From the NCBI RefSeq assembly GCF_021043605.1, contig NZ_JAJNFB010000003.1, positions 30,962 to 94,961 on the forward strand: a stretch of 64,000 nucleotides of DNA. The letters are read 5' to 3'. The DNA comes from Borreliella americana. Lineage in GTDB: Bacteria; Spirochaetota; Spirochaetia; Borreliales; Borreliaceae. The number at the start of each line of letters is the position of its first letter. Within the stretch, counting starts at the first letter, position 1. The position numbers and the translations under genes were made by a program. Shown piece after piece: positions 58,294 through 64,000 of this stretch. Under the pieces are notes generated by a model. It saw only the letters and a program-made list of their open reading frames with translations, searched no databases and had not been told where the DNA came from.

Positions 58294-58642
58294 AAGCTGG
58301 CAGTCAGCCATCGCTTAGTTTTATATTAATTAAAGCTTAAGAGGAAAGTCCGAGCTCCAATAAGAACATAATGCTAGGTAATGCCTAGGGGTTTTAAACC
58401 TAAGAAAGTGTCGCAGAAAATTACCGCCTTTAAAAGGTAAGGGTGAAAAGGTGAGGTAAGAGCTCACCGCTTATTTAGCAATAAATACAGGCAAGATAAA
58501 CCTCATTAGGAGCAAGATCAAGTATGTAAGCACCCTTTGTTCTTGAGGATATGCTTACGGGTAGATCGCACGATTTTTTTAGTGATAAAAAAACAAGAGA
58601 GATGATGGCATAGTACAGAACTCGGCTTATGGGTGTCAGCTT
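58294..58642 (+). ncRNA. rnpB: RNase P RNA (M1 RNA), bacterial type A
   Basis: The catalytic RNA that trims tRNA 5' ends. Ends pair as P1: AAGCTG at 58294 with CAGCTT at 58637-58642. The universal core GAGGAAAGTCCGAGCTCC begins at 58341, and its partner ACAGAACTCGGCTTAT lies near 58616. The AGGGTGAAAAGG-type segment is near 58440. Length about 349 bases is usual. The exact ends are inferred from P1. No promoter is clear in the 27-base gap before it. Confidence 0.93.
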
Positions 58643-58671
58643 AATTTTATTAGCCTAAAAGAGAGTTTTAA

Positions 58672-59640
58672 ATGGAAATAAGATATTTAAGATATATTTT
58701 TTACGCATTTATGATTTTCATTTTCATTTTTTTAATTTATTACATTTTATCATATTTTAAATCTTTTTCTAGTTCTTATTTAAAAGCGGGGCCAACAGAA
58801 GTTGATTTACTTTCACTCTGGGATAAAAAGGAGTATAAAGAAATAATAGATTATGCTGAGAATGATATTAAAAATCATAGATTTGATTTTAATTTAAATT
58901 TACTTTTGGGATTTTCATATTTTTATTATTCTTTAATAGTTAATGAAGGATATCTAAAAGGAGAGTTTTTAAACAAATCCATAGAAAGATTAAGATTTTT
59001 AATTTCTATAAATGATGGAGTCTCCATAAGTCCTTTGTATTACATATTGGGAAAGGCATATTCTCATAAAGGAGAGTTTTATAGTGATCTTGCTGTAAAA
59101 TTTTTAAAGAAGGCCTTAAGTGCTGATAACTTTGATTTTGTAAACATTAAAGAAGATGTTTTTGAATATTTGGGATATTCGTATCAGCTTTTAAGAGATT
59201 ATAAGTCTAGTTTGAAGTTTTTTGAAAAAGCTTTTAATGAAAATAAATCTGATTTAGTTCTTTGGAGTTTGGCTTATGTTAATTATAAGTTGAACGATAT
59301 AAACAAAAGTATTGAGTATATAGAAAAAATAATAGAAGAAGAGAAAAGGAAATTTTCAAAGGGTGAGAAAACAGATGAAAATTTAATTCAAAAGGTATAT
59401 TTACTTTATGGAGACATTCTATTAGATAAAGGTGATTATGACAATGCTTTTAATTACTATAATAAAGTTCTAGAAATTAATAGTTCAAATTCTAGCGTTT
59501 ATGTTAAAATAGGAGATATATATAGAAAGAAAGATAAAGATTATCCTAAAGCTAGAAAATACTGGAGAGAAGCTCTCAATCTTAATCCTTATTTAGAAGC
59601 AGCAAGAGAGAGACTTGGAATTACTTTGGAAGACTTTTAG
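58672..59640 (+). CDS. TPR-repeat membrane protein upstream of mreB
   Basis: A single N-terminal helix (about 8-29) anchors a chain of tetratricopeptide repeats covering about 40-320. The clearest repeats are near 160-195 and 240-300 (for example [19 protein letters not shown] and [17 protein letters not shown]). TPR chains are protein-docking scaffolds. Its 3' end is 10 bases before the mreB start, so it may help position the elongation machinery; this is an inference from context. Confidence 0.85.
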   Translation: MEIRYLRYIFYAFMIFIFIFLIYYILSYFKSFSSSYLKAGPTEVDLLSLWDKKEYKEIIDYAENDIKNHRFDFNLNLLLGFSYFYYSLIVNEGYLKGEFLNKSIERLRFLISINDGVSISPLYYILGKAYSHKGEFYSDLAVKFLKKALSADNFDFVNIKEDVFEYLGYSYQLLRDYKSSLKFFEKAFNENKSDLVLWSLAYVNYKLNDINKSIEYIEKIIEEEKRKFSKGEKTDENLIQKVYLLYGDILLDKGDYDNAFNYYNKVLEINSSNSSVYVKIGDIYRKKDKDYPKARKYWREALNLNPYLEAARERLGITLEDF

Positions 59641-59650
59641 GGAGGTTGAT

Positions 59651-60700
59651 TTGAATTTGTTTAAGTCTTTTTTGATAGATATTGGCATCGATCTTGGGAC
59701 ATGTAATACATTGGTTTATATCAAAGATTATGGTGTGGTTATGAGTGAGCCTTCTGTTGTTGCAATAGATATTACCAAAGGTAATAAAGTTGTTGCGGTT
59801 GGTAGGAATGCTAAAAAAATGCTTTGGAAAACTCCAGAAAATATTAAAGCTGTACGCCCACTTAGAGATGGAGTTATTGCTGACATTGAGAATACAGAGA
59901 AGATGATCAAATATTTTATTAATCAAATTTTTTCTCGTAAAAAATTATTTTTTAAGCCAAGAATGGTAATAGGTGTACCCACTTGTATTACAGAGGTTGA
60001 GCGAAGAGCTGTAAAAGAGAGCGCAATGAATGCTGGTGCAAGAGAAGTTAAAGTAATAGAAGAATCTCTTGCAGCTGCTATTGGATCTGATATTCCTATT
60101 TTTGAACCTACAGGTCACATGGTGTGTGATATTGGAGGTGGAACTACAGAAATATCTGTTATTTCTCTTGGTGGCATGGTTGTAAGTAGAGCAATTAGGA
60201 CTGGTGGTGACGAATTTGATGAGAGCATAATAAAGTATATGAGAAATTCTCATAATATTATAATTGGTCAACAAACAGCAGAAAAATTGAAAATTAAGAT
60301 AGGAAATGTATATCCTGATATTCAAAATTTAAGGGTGGAAAAAATAGACATTAAGGGTACAGATGCTGTAACTGGTCTTCCTAGAAAGCAACTTGTTGAT
60401 TCTATGGAAGTAAGAGAATCTTTGCAAGAACCTATAAATGTTGTTGTAGATGAAGTTAAGCGCACTCTTGGTGCAACGCCCCCAGAGCTTGCTACAGACA
60501 TTGTTGAGCGTGGCATCATTTTGACAGGAGGAGGGGCTCTTCTTAAGGGTTTAAATAGGCTTCTTTCAAAAGAAACCGGAGTTCCTGTTTATGTTGCAGA
60601 CAACCCACTTCTTTCTGTAGCTGTTGGTGCTGGATTATTCTATGATTATGCCAATAGAATAGACATTAGTAAGAATATTTACAGTTTTATCAATGAATAA
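59651..60700 (+). CDS. mreB: Rod shape-determining protein MreB
   Basis: Bacterial actin that guides lateral wall synthesis. From TTG 59651 the 349-residue product has phosphate 1 loop [11 protein letters not shown] (about 9-19), [12 protein letters not shown] (about 158-169) and the adenosine motif [11 protein letters not shown] (about 290-300). GGGAGG lies five bases before TTG. An in-frame ATG at 59615 lies inside the TPR gene and would add 12 unrelated residues. MreB in a spirochaete whose shape depends also on periplasmic flagella is notable but expected. Confidence 0.95.
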   Translation: MNLFKSFLIDIGIDLGTCNTLVYIKDYGVVMSEPSVVAIDITKGNKVVAVGRNAKKMLWKTPENIKAVRPLRDGVIADIENTEKMIKYFINQIFSRKKLFFKPRMVIGVPTCITEVERRAVKESAMNAGAREVKVIEESLAAAIGSDIPIFEPTGHMVCDIGGGTTEISVISLGGMVVSRAIRTGGDEFDESIIKYMRNSHNIIIGQQTAEKLKIKIGNVYPDIQNLRVEKIDIKGTDAVTGLPRKQLVDSMEVRESLQEPINVVVDEVKRTLGATPPELATDIVERGIILTGGGALLKGLNRLLSKETGVPVYVADNPLLSVAVGAGLFYDYANRIDISKNIYSFINE

Positions 60701-60703
60701 ATT

Positions 60704-61549
60704 ATGAATTTTCTTGTCAAATTCAAGAATTTTATCAAAGTACTTTTAGTATTGATAGTTTCTCTTGTTTTTATGATTTATGATTCAAGCAGTATTCAAA
60801 AGAGAAGATCTGATAATTTTTTATTTTTTACTCTTAATTCTTATATTCAAAGCAGAATGCATGGAATTTTTAGTTTTATTTCAAATGTTTTTAAAACTGT
60901 AAATGAATACAAAAATTACAAGGACAAGATAGAATTTTATAAGAAAAGAATACAGCAGCTTGAAATAGTAACTCAAAATATACAGTCACTAAGGCAAGAG
61001 AATGTTCGTCTTAAAGAGCAATTAAATTTTTATTCATCAAGCTCTAGTGATTTTATTTCGGCAGAGATTATATATCTAAACTATTCAAATATATCGACTT
61101 TAATGGCTATTAATAAAGGCTTTAATGATGGGATAGAAAAGGATATGATAGCGGTTGCATATCAGGATGGATTTAGTGGTCTTGTAGGTAAAGTTGTAAA
61201 GGTTTATTCCAATACTGCTAAAATTTTGCCTTTGACTAATTATGAAAATTTTGTGTCCGCAAGGATTCAAAGTAGTAGGTTTATAGGTCTTATAGAAGGC
61301 AATGGTTATGGGAAAAAACTTGAAATGAATTACGTTAGCAGACTTGCTGAAAAAGATTTAAAAATAGGCGATTCTATTGTTACTGCCGGATTTAGTGAAT
61401 ATCCGGTTGGTATTTATATTGGAAAGATTACAAATTTTCATATTCTTGATTACAATTCTCTTTTAAAAATAGAAGTAGAGCCAGCTATAGCTTTAGATAA
61501 GCTTGAATATGTTTTTCTTCTTAAAAACAACAAAGAGATGGGTGAATAA
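60704..61549 (+). CDS. mreC: Rod shape-determining protein MreC
   Basis: Bitopic membrane protein of the elongasome. One helix (about 10-27), a coiled coil (about 60-105) and then paired beta domains with the family blocks DGIEKDMIAV (about 140-149), GLVGKVVKV and VTAGFSEYPVGIYIGKI (about 224-240). 281 residues. The stop overlaps the mreD start by one base (TAATG). Confidence 0.93.
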   Translation: MNFLVKFKNFIKVLLVLIVSLVFMIYDSSSIQKRRSDNFLFFTLNSYIQSRMHGIFSFISNVFKTVNEYKNYKDKIEFYKKRIQQLEIVTQNIQSLRQENVRLKEQLNFYSSSSSDFISAEIIYLNYSNISTLMAINKGFNDGIEKDMIAVAYQDGFSGLVGKVVKVYSNTAKILPLTNYENFVSARIQSSRFIGLIEGNGYGKKLEMNYVSRLAEKDLKIGDSIVTAGFSEYPVGIYIGKITNFHILDYNSLLKIEVEPAIALDKLEYVFLLKNNKEMGE

Positions 61550-62031
61550 TGGCAGCATTTTTTACATATTTTATTTCTAGTGCATTTTTAGGTAAAATTT
61601 TTCAACACTACTTTGCAACTTATTTTTATTTTTCAATAGATATTTTTTTAATTTTTCTAGTTTTTAATTCTTTGAATTTTATTTTTAATGTGGGATTATT
61701 ATCTAGTATTTTATATGGTCTTCTTATGGATTATTTTACAGGATTACCACTTGGATTTTTTGTTTTTGGGTATACGATAATACTTTATTTTAACAATAAA
61801 ATAAAGTTGTTCATGCCTAAAAATATGCTTAGCATGACAATATTTTTTATTCTTTCAAAAGTTATATTATGGTTTTTAGCTATTGTATTTTATGATTTTG
61901 TAGATTTAAAATCTTTTAATTATTCAATTTTTAACCTTGATCTTGTTGTAAATATAATGTCTATTAACTTTTTATATCCAATTCAAAATTATTTTACTAG
62001 AAATTTTTATTCATTTAAAGAGGATTATTAG
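61549..62031 (+). CDS. mreD: Rod shape-determining protein MreD
   Basis: Integral membrane protein of 160 residues with about five hydrophobic helices. The family pattern GLLSSILYGLLMDYFTGLPLG lies at about 49-69. It bridges MreC and RodA-PBP2 in other bacteria. Its stop TAG shares its last base with the GTG start of the PBP2 gene. Confidence 0.9.
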   Translation: MAAFFTYFISSAFLGKIFQHYFATYFYFSIDIFLIFLVFNSLNFIFNVGLLSSILYGLLMDYFTGLPLGFFVFGYTIILYFNNKIKLFMPKNMLSMTIFFILSKVILWFLAIVFYDFVDLKSFNYSIFNLDLVVNIMSINFLYPIQNYFTRNFYSFKEDY

Positions 62032-63833
62032 TGGGGGGTGTTATAAAAAATTTTAGGTACAAGTTCGCCATATTTTTTTTAATAGTAATTATGGTGCTTT
62101 ATTTGGCAATTTTATTTCAAATGCAGATCGGTAAGCATTTATTTTATGACAGAGAAGCCAATGTTTTTTTATCAAGATTGGAAAAAATCAATGCCTCAAG
62201 GGGCGAGATTTTAGATTCTAATTCCAATATTTTGGCAAATAATTTAACTATGTTTATCTTAAAGATAAGTTTGCAACAGTATTACAATATGCCTGCTGCC
62301 ACTAGAATTGAGATGATAGATTTTTTATCAAACACGCTAGATATTGATAAATCAATTATTTTGTCTAAACTTCAAGAGCCTGGTGGATATCTTAAAGATG
62401 TTGAAATAATTGAACTTACTCCCAAGATGTTATTTAAAATTTCTGAAAAAAAGTTTTATTATCCTGCTCTTTTATGGACTTATTCTTTTAAGCGTAACTA
62501 TTTAGTTGACGATTCATATTCGCATTCAATCGGTTATGTTGGGCAAATAAATCAAAGGGAGCTTAGAACGTTTTACAATGTTAGTGGATATGATAATACT
62601 TCTACGATTGGAAAGTTAGGCATTGAGCAAGTTTATGATAATTATATTAGAGGGCAAGAGGGGTTAATAAAATACAAAGTAGACTCTAAAGAGAGAAGAA
62701 TAGACGATGGTTCTATTATAAGAAATATGGTACCGGGTAATGATGTTGTGCTTAATATTAATAAAGATATTCAAGATCTTACCAAGAATGCTTTAGGCAA
62801 AAGGTATGGTTCTATTGTGGTATTAAAACCATCAACAGGTGCTGTTCTTGCTCTTCACAATTATCCTTATTATTCTATGAAAGATGTTTACAATAAAGAT
62901 AATAAGGAGGACTACTCTTTTTTAAATAAAGCAATTCAATCTGTTTATCCGCCAGCGTCTATTTTTAAATTAGTTGTTGCTGCTGCTATTCTTGAAGAGA
63001 GAGTTATAGATAAAGATCGTAAAATTTATTGTCCTGGATATTTTAAAGTTGGAAATAGAATTTTTCATTGTTGGAAGCCCGGTGGTCATGGATATGTTAA
63101 TTTAGAAGAGGCAATTGCACATTCTTCTAATGTTTATTTTTATACACTTGGTCTTAAGTATCTTGGTGTTGATAGAATTCGAAAATATGCAAAAGAATTT
63201 GGTTTTGGAGAAAAAACAGGAATTGATTTGCCAAATGAAGTAGCTGGCCTTCTTCCTAGTCCTGAGTGGAAAGAAAAAACTTTCAATCAACCTTGGGTAG
63301 GAGGAGATACTGTAAATTTTTCAATAGGCCAAGGATTTTTAAATGCTACTCCTATGCAGATTGTTAATATGGTTGCTATGATTGCAAATGAAGGTGTTGT
63401 ATATAAACCTAGAATTGTAAATAAAATTTTAAAAGGTGGTACTAATAAAGTTATTCTTGAGAATAAACCAGAAATATTAAGAAAGACAAATCTTATTAGT
63501 AAAAACACATTTAAACTTCTTAAAAAATATATGAGAAGTGTTGTAACTTATGGTACAGCAAAATATGCAGTCCTTACAAAAGCTGTTGAGGTTGGAGGAA
63601 AAACAGGGACTGGTCAAACTGGAATAGATGGTTTTGAAAATAGTTCTTTTATTGGACTTGCGCCTTATAACGGTTCAGCCGATAATCAAATTATTGTTTT
63701 TAGTTTGGTTGAGGCAAAAAGTAATGTGGATTGGTGGCCTGCAAAATCTACGGATTTAATAATGCAAGGCATTTTTGCAAATCAAAGCTATGAAGATCTT
63801 ATCAAAGGTTATAGACCATGGTATATTAGGTAG
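62031..63833 (+). CDS. mrdA: Penicillin-binding protein 2 (elongation transpeptidase)
   Basis: Class B PBP that cross-links peptidoglycan during elongation. TM helix at about 10-32, dimerisation domain at about 45-235, transpeptidase at about 250-600. Active-site S310 is in PPASIFK, SxN is SSN (about 363), and KTG is GGKTGTGQ (about 523). Start is GTG 62031 (AGAGG seven bases upstream). 600 residues. Confidence 0.95.
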   Translation: MGGVIKNFRYKFAIFFLIVIMVLYLAILFQMQIGKHLFYDREANVFLSRLEKINASRGEILDSNSNILANNLTMFILKISLQQYYNMPAATRIEMIDFLSNTLDIDKSIILSKLQEPGGYLKDVEIIELTPKMLFKISEKKFYYPALLWTYSFKRNYLVDDSYSHSIGYVGQINQRELRTFYNVSGYDNTSTIGKLGIEQVYDNYIRGQEGLIKYKVDSKERRIDDGSIIRNMVPGNDVVLNINKDIQDLTKNALGKRYGSIVVLKPSTGAVLALHNYPYYSMKDVYNKDNKEDYSFLNKAIQSVYPPASIFKLVVAAAILEERVIDKDRKIYCPGYFKVGNRIFHCWKPGGHGYVNLEEAIAHSSNVYFYTLGLKYLGVDRIRKYAKEFGFGEKTGIDLPNEVAGLLPSPEWKEKTFNQPWVGGDTVNFSIGQGFLNATPMQIVNMVAMIANEGVVYKPRIVNKILKGGTNKVILENKPEILRKTNLISKNTFKLLKKYMRSVVTYGTAKYAVLTKAVEVGGKTGTGQTGIDGFENSSFIGLAPYNGSADNQIIVFSLVEAKSNVDWWPAKSTDLIMQGIFANQSYEDLIKGYRPWYIR

Positions 63834-63837
63834 ATTA

Positions 63838-64000
63838 ATGGTTTTTAGAAAAAATTATGATTATTTGGCTTTGATAAGCTTACTTATAGTTTCTTTTGTT
63901 GGTATATTGTTGATTTATTCTAGCGATTACAATATTAGTGGATCTTTAACTAAGAATGAATATATAAAACAAACCTTTTGGGTAATTATTGGATTTTTTT
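63838..64000 (+). CDS. rodA: RodA glycan polymerase, N-terminal part (cut by window end)
   Basis: ATG 63838 opens a frame that runs through the window end. The first 54 residues give a membrane helix with LLIYSSDYNIS, then the FWVIIGFF segment typical of the first two helices of SEDS proteins. Directly after the PBP2 gene, its known partner. The catalytic region lies outside the window. Confidence 0.85.
   Translation, partial: MVFRKNYDYLALISLLIVSFVGILLIYSSDYNISGSLTKNEYIKQTFWVIIGFF

Noticed and set aside
59945..60325. 126-codon minus-strand frame opposite mreB
   Set aside because: Antisense of a highly conserved gene; residue use is typical of shadow frames.
1..64000. CRISPR arrays, insertion sequences, prophage genes, rRNA operons and replication origin
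   Set aside because: Looked for repeats with spacers, transposase or integrase motifs, rRNA cores and a dnaA-type cluster; none was seen.

Overview
The window is an AT-rich chromosome segment from a Lyme-group spirochaete, Borrelia (Borreliella) burgdorferi sensu lato. Three things support this. A flaA-cheA-cheW-cheX-cheY operon encodes a periplasmic-flagellum sheath protein and an unusual CheW-CheR fusion. A complete mevalonate operon lies in the same window as a class I (archaeal-type) lysyl-tRNA synthetase. The Dps protein carries a Cys-rich tail. The order matches, from memory, the B31 chromosome from secD to rodA (about BB0652 to BB0719). The species within the complex cannot be decided by eye.

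Layout. 1-5.8 kb: end of secD, secF, an uncharacterised protein, a DnaJ-like co-chaperone, a HemW-like protein without its iron-sulfur cysteines, rpiA and gpmA. 5.8-13 kb: lysS and era on the minus strand; small zinc-ribbon, secreted and DUF192 proteins; a lipoprotein; a glycosyltransferase-like protein; an amidase and a GerMN-domain protein. 13-19.1 kb: the flaA chemotaxis operon. 19.1-22.2 kb: a minus-strand run of three poorly known genes plus gph, each overlapping the next. 22.3-26.2 kb: an ABC importer with a double ATPase and two permeases, preceded by a tandem repeat and an operator-like palindrome. 26.3-30.5 kb: two tandem chemoreceptors. 30.5-38 kb: mnmA, then the six-gene mevalonate pathway. 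38-41.3 kb: tRNA-Val, a CAP-domain lipoprotein, napA/dps and the second EF-G. 41.5-49 kb: a ROK regulator, then ffh-rpsP-khpA-rimM-trmD-rplS, and coaD-rpmF-acpP-rnc. 49-58.3 kb: CCA transferase, two Borrelia-type unknowns, tRNA-Thr and tRNA-Tyr, mltG-dnaG-rpoD and a zinc-ribbon protein. 58.3-64 kb: RNase P RNA, a TPR protein, then mreB-mreC-mreD-mrdA-rodA, with rodA cut by the window end.

How the genes fit together. The chemotaxis operon and both receptors make up one signalling path. The mevalonate genes supply isopentenyl units, which feed undecaprenyl phosphate for the wall machinery encoded elsewhere in the window (PBP2, RodA, MltG, amidase). None of the three tRNA genes encodes CCA, so the CCA-adding enzyme in the window is needed for all of them. 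Coding density is very high: many genes overlap by 1-40 bases, start codons TTG and GTG are common, and three convergent pairs overlap at their 3' ends.

No insertion sequence, prophage, CRISPR array, rRNA or obvious accessory island was seen. The best leads are the cysteine-less HemW homologue, a ten-G tract inside HMG-CoA reductase, a 35-base perfect palindrome upstream of mltG, Ffh changes at normally conserved GTPase positions, a Per-box-like site before napA, and the operator-like palindrome plus tandem repeat before the ABC importer.
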